Assembly (NCBI GenBank): GCA_022925895.1
Contig: JAKSYS010000167.1
Coordinates: 35,182 to 99,181, forward strand
Origin: Fragilaria crotonensis
Lineage: Eukaryota; Bacillariophyta; Fragilariophyceae; Fragilariales; Fragilariaceae
Length of the DNA: 64,000 nucleotides
Direction of reading: 5' to 3'
How positions within the stretch are numbered: the first letter of the stretch is position 1; every line of letters starts with the position of its first letter. The notes under the pieces are model-generated. The model saw only the letters and a program-made list of their open reading frames with translations. It was not told the origin of the DNA and ran no database searches. A program made the translations under genes and the position numbers. Of the stretch, positions 1 through 9,689 are shown piece by piece.

Positions 1-1455
1 GATGAATCGAATCCCATGCTCAGTATCCACCAGCCCAAGCTTGCGAGCTGATTGAGCCCAATACAGTTTGCCTGAGCCAACGGTAGACTTACATGAAATG
101 CTCTCCACGAACTTCTCCTTTAACTCATCAGACATGTCACTGCAACTCTCCCCGTGAAAATGAGACGAGCCCATATTTTGAGCAGCTTGATACAGCCCGA
201 GAAGTGAAAAAGGGAAGTATGCTGATCCCTTTTTGCGGCGATTCAGGGCTACGTGGCTACAATGCCGGCATCTGATGCCAACTTGGCGCAACGTTATTGG
301 CTTGTTTCTGCCACGTGCATGAGTCGAAAGGTCGTCTGCGGTGGCAGAGAACGCTTCGATCTGGCTTCTCAGCAAGATTTGGTAGGCAGACAATTTACTT
401 TCGTCGTCTGGAAGAGCGAGCACGGCTGGGAGGAATTCGGGTACATCTGGTCCGATGGATTCAGCGGTATATACTGGCTGCGACGGTGCCGGGTTTGTTG
501 GTGACGGAGCAGCACCCTCGCCTAGTCCTCCCCCGCTGTTCAGGGTAGCGGGATAAGGCATTGGGGTTGGCTGCATAGATTGGAAATTTGTTGTCTGAAG
601 AGCAAAAGGCGGCAACCCAACAGCTGCAGCACTCTGCAACCCCGGCCAAGGAGAGAACATCGCACCAAAGTTGGGCCCCATTGGTATTGATGTTGGTATA
701 GCCGGATTTCCTGAAGCAGCAACTCCCATCAGTTGCTGTAAAAGCATCTGCCCAGCCAACGGGTTTGAAGTGATAAATTGGCCAGCGGCGGCGAGACGCG
801 TCGCTTGCTGAAGTGCCAAAAGCGACGCGAGGTGAGGTGGCTGTCCCGGAAAGACCGTGTCTGCCGCAGATGAAAGAAGCGCAGACTGCATGGATGGTGA
901 AAGTTGAGACCACGAACTAATTGCAGTCTGTATCTGCTGCTGTTGCTGCTGATGCATTTGATGCGGAGCATGCTGTACCGTTCCCATTCGTGGCGGTAAA
1001 AAAGTCGGGTGGACAGGAAGGGAATGCATTATATTTGGCCCTTGCTGCTCTGACGTTCTCGCCATTAAAGCCGCTGCAACAAATCGTTCTGAGTTCCCCT
1101 CCTTCGCTTCATTCTCACTTGACGAGTTCTGTATTGCGGTATCGCGAGAATCAGAAGTCGACGACGATGCGACCCGGCTCCGTTTTCGACTCTTGTCCCG
1201 ATCCTTTCCCTTTGTTGATGCCTTTCTCTTCCTCGCAGACGCCACGGGTTGATTCAGATGCGAAGAATTTTGGATGTCATCATCTTCCTCGGTCTCATTC
1301 ATTGAAATTTGATTGGTGAAACCAGATCCTGCATCAACAGGGCCGTAACGTTGGCTCGCAGCCATCGTCAGGGATGCATCGTCATTACTATTCAACGCGG
1401 ACGTTGAGCCCTCGTTTCCGTGTTGTTCAGGAGTATTGCTCCTCGACGAAGCCAT
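1..1455 (-). CDS. Large diatom protein with Cys/His-containing C-terminal domain, 5' part only
   Basis: An open frame runs without a stop from ATG at 1455 (minus) to the left edge of the window, 485 codons, so the 3' end is missing. An in-frame TAA lies about 75 nt upstream of the ATG, which supports this start. The N-terminal third is Ser/Asn/Asp-rich with a basic patch (RKRKASTKGKDRDKSRKR-like) that could be a nuclear signal. A short Gln/His tract (HQMHQQQQQQ) and a Pro/Met/Ala-rich stretch follow. The last 150 or so residues form a conserved-looking domain: LSAYQ, then GIRCRHC, YFPFSLLGLYQAAQNMGSSH, GKLYWAQSA and LGLVDTEHGIRF. I know this pattern from many uncharacterised diatom proteins, where the spaced Cys and His suggest metal binding. 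No enzymatic function can be assigned; a nuclear regulatory role is a guess. Confidence 0.75.
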   Translation of the reverse strand, partial: MASSRSNTPEQHGNEGSTSALNSNDDASLTMAASQRYGPVDAGSGFTNQISMNETEEDDDIQNSSHLNQPVASARKRKASTKGKDRDKSRKRSRVASSSTSDSRDTAIQNSSSENEAKEGNSERFVAAALMARTSEQQGPNIMHSLPVHPTFLPPRMGTVQHAPHQMHQQQQQQIQTAISSWSQLSPSMQSALLSSAADTVFPGQPPHLASLLALQQATRLAAAGQFITSNPLAGQMLLQQLMGVAASGNPAIPTSIPMGPNFGAMFSPWPGLQSAAAVGLPPFALQTTNFQSMQPTPMPYPATLNSGGGLGEGAAPSPTNPAPSQPVYTAESIGPDVPEFLPAVLALPDDESKLSAYQILLRSQIEAFSATADDLSTHARGRNKPITLRQVGIRCRHCSHVALNRRKKGSAYFPFSLLGLYQAAQNMGSSHFHGESCSDMSDELKEKFVESISCKSTVGSGKLYWAQSARKLGLVDTEHGIRFI

Positions 1456-2037
1456 TGCGGACAGCTCTTCGATGATCACCAGTGCTTTGTTTGGTCGATC
1501 TCCTGTGACAAGTTAAGTGTGTCGGTGGTCAGAGGTCGTCATGAAATGGCGCTTGAGTTGTACAAGGCGACAAGCAGTGACCTCAGTGTGTGATGCGAGA
1601 CGACAGTTGCGATTTCCAGCTGACCGTGCGTACTAGGAGCGGTACTCATCAACGGCGAAATAAATTCCATCTGCTGCATCTGCGTAAGAAATCGGATTCC
1701 TAGCTCCCTTGGTAAGGAACGTGATACTTAAGAACAAGAACCCTGCTTTTTCTGCACTTAGATGCAGACAATGATTTCAAGGGGTCCGTCGACTCTGTGA
1801 GCTACTCTGCCGTACCTGGCACACGATGTGGACCTCCGTCGCAGCAACGCACTAGACGTACTCCGAGTATGCGTCATCTGCCTGCTGCTGACACTCACCC
1901 ATCCGGGATAACCGGGATTTGCGCCTACTAGCTAGTAGTACGGTCGTATCCACTGGGAGTACTAGTAGTACCAGGTACTACAGTACTCGGAGTAGTCTAC
2001 TCCGAACTGGTACTCTACTGTTTACTAAACTCTTCTA
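1456..2037. other. Intergenic spacer with GTAC-rich palindromic tract
   Basis: No credible gene. From about 1840 to 2046 the spacer is dense in AGTACT/GTACC words, for example tactagtagta, ccaggtactacagtactcgg and actccgaactggtact. The same word family recurs in other spacers of the window. Confidence 0.6.
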
Positions 2038-2200
2038 TACGAGTACAGGGACATCCGGAATTCCTTCTTATTCTGTTAGTGCATGACACAGATAACTACG
2101 TAGATTTAAAACTGAAATTTCATCAATATACAAAACTGAATACGTTCATTGCGATGTCGGAAGAGTATTGGCTAGCGTGCGAGCCAGCGTGGCATCGTGG

Positions 2201-2345
2201 CGAACTTATTTACGAGAAGAAATCTGATCGTGAACTTATTTACGAGAAGAAATCTTCTCGTGAACTTATTTACGAGAAGAATTCTTCTCATGAACTTATT
2301 CATAAGAAGAAATCTTCTTATGAACTTATTTAAGAGAAGATTTCA
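2201..2345. repeat. 30-bp tandem repeat, block 1 (about five units)
   Basis: Five in-phase 30-bp units of the form gaacttatttacgagaaga plus aatcttctcgt. Each unit junction contains a perfect inverted repeat, TCTTCTCGT / ACGAGAAGA, around a GAACTTATTT loop, so one strand can fold into a series of hairpins. In the plus frame it would encode a repeated ELIYEKKSSR decapeptide. The frame ends quickly and has no gene context, so I do not call it coding. Confidence 0.85.
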
Positions 2346-2403
2346 TCCTGTCAATACACTTTCTCGTAGAAGTCTAACTTAAAAACGAGAAGGTATCTAA
2401 TCG

Positions 2404-2517
2404 TGAACTTATTTACGAGAAGAAATCTTCTCATCAACTTATTTAAGAGAAGAAATCTTCTCATCAACTTATACATGAGAAGCTTTCTAATCGTGGACTT
2501 ATTTACGAGAAGAAATA
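2404..2517. repeat. 30-bp tandem repeat, block 2 (about four units)
   Basis: Four more units of the same 30-bp repeat as at 2201-2345, with point changes that partly spoil the hairpins (acatgagaagc, tctaatcgtgg). The two blocks are separated by about 60 bp of diverged sequence and lie inside the same TIR-bounded element. Confidence 0.85.
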
Positions 2518-2686
2518 ACCTCCGAGCCTGCCAAGCCCCCACTTGCATTCATGACGCCAGCCAGTATCCATTGACGTTATTTATTAAGCGGTCGTGTGTC
2601 ACGTGACTCGATTTGACAGCCCAAAAAAACTCTCGGTAAAGTGAGGTTCAAGAAGGAATTCCGGATGTCCCAGTCGTACGAGTACA

Positions 2687-3131
2687 TTGATTGTTTATCA
2701 TACGTCTTACGTCTTTTCTAGTTGCATTCATTTTGCTGGCACTTTCGGGCAGGCTGGAATTGTTCAGGGTACTGGAAGTACTCGTACCTGTGTACGCATA
2801 CCATGGCCGACAGCCGATGGACACATGGACACACGACCCATGACCCATGCGACCCATGACCCATGACCGAAAGTTAAGTACCTGTACCTGTTGTAATACT
2901 ACTCGTACATATATACATGAGGATAGGACGAGAGAGTTCTCATTTTTGCTACTCTAGGGGTAGCAGGTCTACTTGTACCTGGTAAGGCGTACTCCGAGTA
3001 CTACATACCGGTAGTTAGTACTCCGAGTACCTCGTTCTTATCATATACGTAGTCTGTGTATGTAAATACGATGTTCGATGTTTCATACGCACTTTTCATT
3101 ATACTGCAGCATATTGGCGCATTTGACCTTT
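2687..3131. other. Intergenic spacer with 13-nt GTACTC-C-GAGTAC palindromes
   Basis: No gene. Two exact copies of the palindrome GTACTCCGAGTAC lie at 2989-3001 and 3018-3030. A short imperfect tandem of acccatg(c)/acccatgacc units occupies about 2836-2868. Confidence 0.6.
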
Positions 3132-3135
3132 CAAT

Positions 3136-3297
3136 TGATTCGATTCGTACGTAGTAGACTACACGAGTAGGATATACGTAACCGACAGTACCGTACGCAT
3201 ACGGTATACGACACGATATGACACGACGATATTAACTTATAATTTCTATTATCGACTCGATTACGTTCGATCTTCTTTTCACGCCGTATTTCGCTCA
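3136..3297 (+). repeat. 5' LTR of copia element 1
   Basis: Starts tgattcgattcgtac and ends gtatttcgctca. It is identical to 9524-9685 except for c versus g in the gattcgta(c/g)gtag segment. It is unusually short (162 bp) for an LTR. Confidence 0.93.
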
Positions 3298-3310
3298 GTT
3301 TATCAGACCC
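3298..3310 (+). other. Putative primer-binding site of element 1
   Basis: The sequence gtttatcagaccc directly follows the 5' LTR. TATCAGA matches the core of the TGGTATCAGAGC site that many plant copia elements pair with the 3' end of initiator tRNA-Met. The match is partial. Confidence 0.4.
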
Positions 3311-3785
3311 AATCATCATAGCCTACGACCTAATGGGCAATGGGAGATGGAAATGGGTCAAGAGATGAAGCTCTCGCCCTTTCCTGAGGCATTGGCGCCT
3401 CGAAACTGCGAAAACATGCGTCATGAACATGTTTTCCTTGATACGAGCCTGGACATGCCTCGAACTGTCTACCAGCAGTGAACCATTGCATGACCGATGA
3501 CGCATGCGGCCTGTTTGGGAGATTTGCTTGAGTATAGTGTATAGCCCATCAGATTGACTATCAAATGCGATCGACGGGGTTGAAGGGACGCCTCCATTCC
3601 CCCTCATGTCATCAGAGGGAAACGCTTCAGCGAAATCTGCAATATTTAAATATTGTATAGGAACTACAATTACTGATATAAACATATCACACGAACACAT
3701 GGCATTATGCCTTGAATACGACCATATTGGTATTATAATACCAAATATACGAGTTACACGTTACTAAGGAAGGGAACCCGATCGT

Positions 3786-5291
3786 TTGGATCTTTATTCA
3801 ACGATCTTTTCCGACGACCTCGATCGAATTTCAGATATAAAAGACCCTTCTTTGGTGAACAGAATCAAGATGGCAGCCGTAAATGCTATGCGTACCATGC
3901 TCGTCCGCATTGGGTTCACAAACCCCGCAGCGCAAGTAATCGTCGATGATCAGGGGATGGACACTCTGGAAGAGATTCAGCTCCTAACCGACGACGAAAT
4001 CGAAAACCTTTGCAAGGTAATCCGTCGACCCGGTGGAACGATCCCAGGACCGAACCCTGGAGATGCGCCTGTGAACGATCCAGGCACCCCCGTCAGCTTA
4101 CGGGCTGAAAACCACCTTAAACTGTTGGCGTTCTATTTGCGTCATCAGAAACGAATCAGTAGAGCTGTTAACGTCGTACCCTACGCGAGCTTCGTGACTT
4201 CGAAATGACTTACAAAGCTCCTGACGACCCACCGACTATCAATCCCAAAGACTGGCCCAAGACCATGGAAAGCGTCCATGAATACTTGCGATCCTACCTT
4301 GGTGAACAGAAGATTCCACTCGCATACGTTGTGAGAAAGGATGAAGCTGTCCCGATTACGGACCCCGAGGGGTTATGCCACAATCCAAGATGAAATGATA
4401 GCTCGTGCGAGCCACCGCACCTTTGGACCTGATGGCACAATTATACCCGACCCGACATATATTACCAACCGCGAGAAGGTATGGGAAATCATTGCGAAGA
4501 TAACTCGTGACCAATCCTGCTGGACTTACGTTAAACCAGCCCAAAGGACACGCGACGGCCGTATGGCCTACGAGGGATTGTATAAACACTTCCTCGGACC
4601 GAATAATGTCGATAACATGGCCTCGATGGCCGAAGACAAACTGAAGACGACCGTTTATAACGGCGAACAACGTCGTTGGGACTTCGAGAAGTACATTAAT
4701 GTACACAAGTCACAACACTCGATCATGGAAGGACTAGTTGAGCACGGATATACAGGAATTGACCCGCGCTCCAAGGTTCGTTACCTCCTCGACGGCATTA
4801 AGACCGATAAATTTGACTCTGTCAAGACTCGTATCATGTCTGATGCCGCACTCCGAAACGACTTTGACGCTTGCGTTACGTTGTATCAGGATTTTATCAA
4901 ACAGACATTGAAGTCGAAGACGACCCCGACCGTGGGCATATCTGAGGTAAGGACAAACGCTGGCGGGTCCAAGCGCAAGTCCGAAGCCGTTGAAGATCGT
5001 TATTACACCAAAGCGGAATACGATGCCCTTTCCGCTGATGCCAAGAGAGAACTCGCAACGAAACGCCTAAAACGTGGCCACAAACCCGGCGCCAAGGACA
5101 GTCGAGTCCTTAAGGGCACGAAGGCGAAAGAGAAGTCAAAGGATTCAAACGCGGAGGTCATCAAGAACCTAAAAGCAGTGAAGCGTAGTGTCGCCCAGCT
5201 TACAAAACAGACGGCCCCCGCCGATGATGAATCCTCTGGACTCTTCACCAAAACCGACTCCGAAGGGGAACCAAAGAAGGTTACCTCCTAG
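3786..5291 (+). pseudogene. gag: gag region of copia element 1, broken across frames
   Basis: Three overlapping frames (3786-4208, 4205-4393, 4341-5291) together make one gag-like protein, with at least two frame changes near 4200 and 4360-4390. Visible landmarks are VRIGFTNPAAQVIVDDQG and LLTDDEIENLCKVIRRPGG near the start, a helical middle part, and a Lys-rich tail (KRLKRGHKPGAKDS). No CCHC zinc knuckle is seen. Gag would form the virus-like particle. The first frame has no convincing ATG at its start, so the true N-terminus is unclear. Confidence 0.75.
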
Positions 5292-5373
5292 TAAGTCCCC
5301 GAATAGGTCCAATTCGGCTCTCACTCGCCAGACAAAGAAGGCCAGCAAGTGACAGCAATGCGAGTGCCGGACC

Positions 5374-6504
5374 TTGTCGATCCTTCGAACGCTTGGATCA
5401 ATCGATGTGAACGTCATTGAATCCAGAACGGACCTCGATTCGCATGCAGATCAATGCGCGATAGGTTCTAACGCCTTAGTAACCCATGATTTTGACCGAC
5501 CAATCAACGTCTCGGGCTACGACCCAAACGGCCCAATCAATCGAAATCTACGAACTGTATCCGCTGCTCTGGCTTACGATGACGCACTGAGCGGCGAGAC
5601 AGTTATACTGGTGATTCATCAAGCAATTTTGATACCAGACCTCGCCCATAATTTATTGTCGACGATGCAACTGCGGCTTAATGACGTGATCGTGAACGAT
5701 GTACCTCGTTTCCTCACCGACAATCCAACGTTGCTTACTCACTCACTCGTCGTTCCGACGGATGACTTCGACCAACCGTACGTCATTCCGCTGACGTTAT
5801 ACGGTGTGGCTTCATCATTTCCAACGCGAAAACCAACGATACAGGAATATGAGACGCTACCACACATCACCCTCACAGGTGAAGAACCTGCCTACGACCC
5901 ACACGACACTTCGTTGGCAGACCACGAGAACGCTCTCGCCAGAGCGGTATTGGAAACGGGGGACCGTATCGGTTCTCCTCCGCCAAGGCGCCTCTGTGCA
6001 GTTTCCAAAACCACTCTTGAGCATATAGTTCCCGACCGAACCCTGTTGTCCTTACAACAGATCTCGACCGTGCATAACGATGCAATGCTCCATTCCACGA
6101 TGCGAACGAACATTTCGGCAATTCGCTCGACGACAACGAGCGGACAATTAACTCCACAGGTCCTAGCGACCAACTGGGGTATCGACGTTAAAACTGCCGC
6201 AAGGACAGTTAAGGCAACTACTCAAAGGGGAATTCGAACGGTACTACACCCAACCCTGTCTCGTCGTTTTCGCACGAATGATAGGCAACTGCGTTACCGT
6301 CGACTCCCCATCAATTGCTTTACCGATACATTGTTTTCGAACACCACCTCGCGGCGCAACAATAGGTGTGCGCAAGTATTCGCGACGCCTGATGGTTGGT
6401 GCCGGGCGTTCCCAATGTCAAGGAAATCCCAAGCGCATGAGGGATTGTCCCTCTTACTTCAGCGAGAGGGCGCTGAACACGATGATAATGGATGGGGCAA
6501 ATGA
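5374..6504 (+). pseudogene. pol: Protease and N-terminal integrase part of copia element 1
   Basis: The frame carries the aspartic protease motif LDSHADQCAIG (the DSHAD form seen in diatom copia elements, instead of D-S/T-G-A). A ILIPDLAHNLLSTMQL segment follows, as in other copia proteases. The C-terminal part (ITRYRRLP-like, CFTDTLFS) starts the integrase core with its first Asp, then the frame is lost near 6400-6500. Gag and this frame are separated by stops at 5291. A +1 shift there could be programmed gag-pol frameshifting or simple decay. Confidence 0.75.
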
Positions 6505-6838
6505 ACAGACCAGGGGCCAATTCCGCAGGAAGTGCCGGGAAGCTGGGATTCGGGTGAAACAAACTGAACCCTATACCCCATGGTCCAATGCCGCGGAGGC
6601 GGCGATTCGCGAACTCAAGAAGGGCGTTGGTCGGCAAATGGTTCGATCAAGAGCTCCTAAGAGGTTATGGGACGATTGTTTGGAGCGAGAAGCCTACGTT
6701 CGGTCCCTAACAGCGCACGACATATACCGATTAGACGGACAAGTACCCGAGACACTTGTCAGCGGCGAAACGGCCGACATTTCTCCGTTCGCGGCCTTTA
6801 AATGGTACGAATGGATCCTTTTTGGGACACGTCCGTGA
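6278..6838 (+). pseudogene. pol: Integrase core, C-terminal part, copia element 1
   Basis: Contains IMDGANEQ (second catalytic Asp) and, about 40 residues later, PYTPWSNAAEAAIRELKKG (catalytic Glu of the D,D-35-E triad). MVRSRAPKRLWDDCLEREAYVRSL follows, typical of the region after the copia integrase core. It is in a different frame from the preceding segment. The overlap at 6278-6504 is where one frame takes over from the other. Confidence 0.75.
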
Positions 6839-7741
6839 CGTACCCCGACGACACGATGGTCCTTGGCCGTGACCTCGGACCAGCAATAGACATCGGACCT
6901 GCCATGACCCGAAAGATCCTGAAGGCGAATGGCAAGGTTGTCTATCGTTCTACTGCTCGGTCATTGACAGCTGATGAGATGGCTGATGAAACCATGACAA
7001 GAGAAAGAAAGAAATTCGACGAATCGATAACAAAGCTTCTTGGTGATTCTTTCAAGTATGAGGATTTCACCAGCGATCCGGAACTGGAAGACCTTGCTTG
7101 GTACCCCATCGTACGAGCCATATGACGACGATGACGAAGGAGGCTTCCCAGTACCACCCGACGACGACGAAGCTGACCCCGATACGTACGACCAATACGT
7201 GGGAGCAGAAGTCGTATTGCCGATAGGGGACACCATGATGAGCGCGAAGGTCCGTGGACGTAAACGCCAACATGATGGGACTCTCGTCGGTAAGGCCAAC
7301 CCAAACCCAATCCTCGATACACGCACGTATGAGGTTGAATTTATGGACGGACAGAAGGCCGAACTCACCGCAAACGTAATCGCACAAAACATGTACGCAC
7401 AGTGCGACAGTGAGGGAAATCAATACTTACTCCTCGCTGGAATCGTCGGCCACAGAAAAGACAACTCTGCGGTCGAAAAGAAGGATATGTACATCCGCCA
7501 CGGATCGAATCTGCAACTACGAAAGACCACAAAGGATGGAGCCTATGCGTCGAATGGAAGGATGGGAGTACCTCCTGGGAACGGCTCGCAAGCCTTAAGG
7601 AGTCAAACCCTGTGGAAGTTGCAGACTACGCCATCACACGTCATTGCCGCTGTTAATAAACGTTACCATAAGACGCACAAGTTTGGGATCAAAATACCCA
7701 AGTCATATGATGACTGCGTACGTATCCAAGGAAAATGGTAA
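6802..7741 (+). pseudogene. pol: Integrase-RT linker region, copia element 1
   Basis: Two frames (6802-7125 and 7040-7741) cover the acidic linker between integrase and reverse transcriptase. It includes DTMMSAKVRGRKRQHDG and NPNPILDTRTYEVEFMDGQ, a chromodomain-like segment common in diatom pol proteins. The second frame ends HKFGIKIPKSYDDCVRIQ, which in intact relatives leads directly into the RT fingers. About 150 bp of RT start (7742-7892) is out of frame. Confidence 0.65.
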
Positions 7742-7892
7742 TACACTTTGGCAAGTGCCATTCGAAGGTATAGTTTCAAGATATTGACGATGAATCAACC
7801 CCACCAACCTTTCAAGAAATGCGATGCCACATGGTTTATGACGTTAAGATGGAGAACTTTCAGCGGAAAGCACGACTCGTCGCTGGGGACAC

Positions 7893-9389
7893 ATGACCGA
7901 GGTATCTTCAGCGACAACAACCTACGCTAGCGTCGTTTCGAGAGAATCTGTCAGGATTGCCCTGACCCTGGCAGCGCTCAACGATTTGGAAGTTAAGACA
8001 GCCGACATCGAAAATGCGTACTTGACAGCGCCAATCGGAGAGAAAATCTGGTGCACGTTGGGACCAGAATTCGGCGGCGATGCTGGCAAGCGTGCCATCA
8101 TCGTTCGCGCACTATACGGATTAAAGTCAGCCGGTGCTTCCTTCCGGAATCATCTTGCTGATTGCATGCGTCACCTTGGATGGGAATCATGCAAGGTGGA
8201 CCAGGACGTTTGGTTAAAACCAAAACCCGAAGTCCGAAAGGATGATGGATACCAATACTACGCCTATTGTCTTCTCTACGTTGACGACATATTAATGATC
8301 CACCACGCAGGTGAAAAGGCACTACGAGAAATCGACCATTTCTTTAAAACAAAACCCAACTCGATAGGGGACCCTGAGTTCTATCTCGGATCCAATCTCC
8401 GTCCAATGAGGTTACCGAACGGTGTGAAAGCATGGGGAATGAGTTCAAGTAAATACATTCAAGCGTCAGTCGCAATTGTGAAGGCGTACCATTCACGAAT
8501 GTGTCCGTCACGGAAATGGGCAAAGCGAACAACAGGTCCTTTCCCTTGCGACTATTCTCCTGAACTCGACACGACAGATCTACTGGACCACGAGAAGTCT
8601 ACCTTCTATCAGTCACAGATTGGAGTACTGCGATGGATCGTAGAACTCGGTCGAATTGACATAATTACGGAAGTGTCAGAACTATCATCGATGCTCGCGA
8701 TGCCACGCGAAGGACATCTCGATGCCGTCTTCCATATATTCAATTATTTGGAAAAGCAACATAACGCGCGGATCGTTTTCGATCCGAGCTACCCGTCTAT
8801 CGACATGACGACATTCAAGACGGAATGTGATTGGAAAGCCTTTTATGGCGAGGCGCGAGAAGCCTTACCACCGAACGCACCAACACCACGTGGTAAGGAC
8901 GTTGACTTGCGAATGTTTGTCGACTCCGACCATGCCGGTGACAAGCGAACAGGACGATCAAGAACAGGCTTCATTATTTTCTTGAACATGGCACCGATTG
9001 TTTGGTTCTCGAAGAAGCAAGCAACGATCGAGACCAGTGTCTTCGGCGCTGAATTTGTCACGATGAAGCAAGGCATGGAATGCCTACGTGGATTACGCTA
9101 TAAGTTACGGATGATGGGAGTGGCAATCTCGGGCCCTTCGTTTATTTATGGCAATAACATGTCTGTTATCCACAACACACAACGACCCGAGTCCGTACTG
9201 AAGAAGAAATCCAATGCGATCTGCTATCATGCAATTCGGGAAGCGGTAGCTATGGGCGAATGCCTTACCGGCCACGTTTCCACCCACAATAATCCTGCAG
9301 ATATTTGCACGAAGATTATACCGGGAGGGCGAAAGCGAGACCATCTGATTGGACTCCTCCTCCACGAGGACATCGCCGACTACACTTGA
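7893..9389 (+). pseudogene. pol: Reverse transcriptase and RNase H part of copia element 1
   Basis: A long open frame (498 residues) with RT motifs: KTADIENAYLTAPI, ALYGLKSAGASF and the catalytic YVDDIL. The RNase H part has FVDSDHAGDKRTGRSRTGF, FGAEFVTMKQG and NPADICTK. This is the best preserved part of the element. It cannot be made from the present genomic frame without the upstream shifts, so I record it as part of a broken pol gene. Confidence 0.85.
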
Positions 9390-9515
9390 CTTCCCCCTCA
9401 CTGAGGTCCGCGGGTTTACATGGGTTCCCCTGGTGTTGTCCACGACGCACCTAAATGTCAGTGTACCATTACTCCTCGACGACGACTTAATGCACCACAT
9501 TAGCTACATTAACTC

Positions 9516-9523
9516 GAGGGGAC
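9516..9523 (+). other. Polypurine tract of element 1
   Basis: gaggggac lies directly against the TG of the 3' LTR, the usual place of the plus-strand primer. Confidence 0.6.
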
Positions 9524-9685
9524 TGATTCGATTCGTAGGTAGTAGACTACACGAGTAGGATATACGTAACCGACAGTACCGTACGCATACGGTATACGAC
9601 ACGATATGACACGACGATATTAACTTATAATTTCTATTATCGACTCGATTACGTTCGATCTTCTTTTCACGCCGTATTTCGCTCA
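9524..9685 (+). repeat. 3' LTR of copia element 1
   Basis: 162 bp, 161 of 162 bases identical to the 5' LTR at 3136-3297, followed by CAAT. Confidence 0.93.
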
Positions 9686-9689
9686 CAAT

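Larger units (their letters stand above)
2048..2671. mobile_element. MITE-like non-autonomous DNA element with 22-bp terminal inverted repeats
   Basis: Positions 2048-2069 (gggacatccggaattcct...) and 2650-2671 are perfect 22-bp inverted repeats. They bound a 624-bp segment that lacks transposase coding capacity and is filled largely by a 30-bp minisatellite. A 10-bp direct repeat, TACGAGTACA, lies directly outside the left end (2038-2047) and five bases beyond the right end (2677-2686). That could be a 9-10 bp target duplication, as made by Mutator-like elements. TACGAGTAC is also a common word in these spacers, so this part is uncertain. Confidence 0.65.
3136..9685 (+). mobile_element. Ty1/copia LTR retrotransposon (CoDi type), complete but frameshifted
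   Basis: A 6550-bp element with 162-bp direct LTRs (TG...CA) that differ at a single base. The 4-bp duplication CAAT flanks it exactly (3132-3135 and 9686-9689). A primer-binding-like site follows the left LTR and a purine tract precedes the right one. The domain order is gag, aspartic protease, integrase, reverse transcriptase, RNase H, so integrase lies before RT, which defines Ty1/copia. The DSHAD protease motif and the RIGFTNPAAQ-type gag are typical of diatom copia elements. Coding is spread over several frames, so this copy is probably not autonomous. Confidence 0.93.

Noticed and set aside
2079-2333. ORF with repeated ELIYEKKSSR peptide
   Set aside because: It is produced by the 30-bp tandem repeat inside a TIR element, ends soon after the array and has no family resemblance.
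2201-2520. CRISPR-like array
   Set aside because: The 30-bp units are directly adjacent, without unique spacers, and the genome is eukaryotic.
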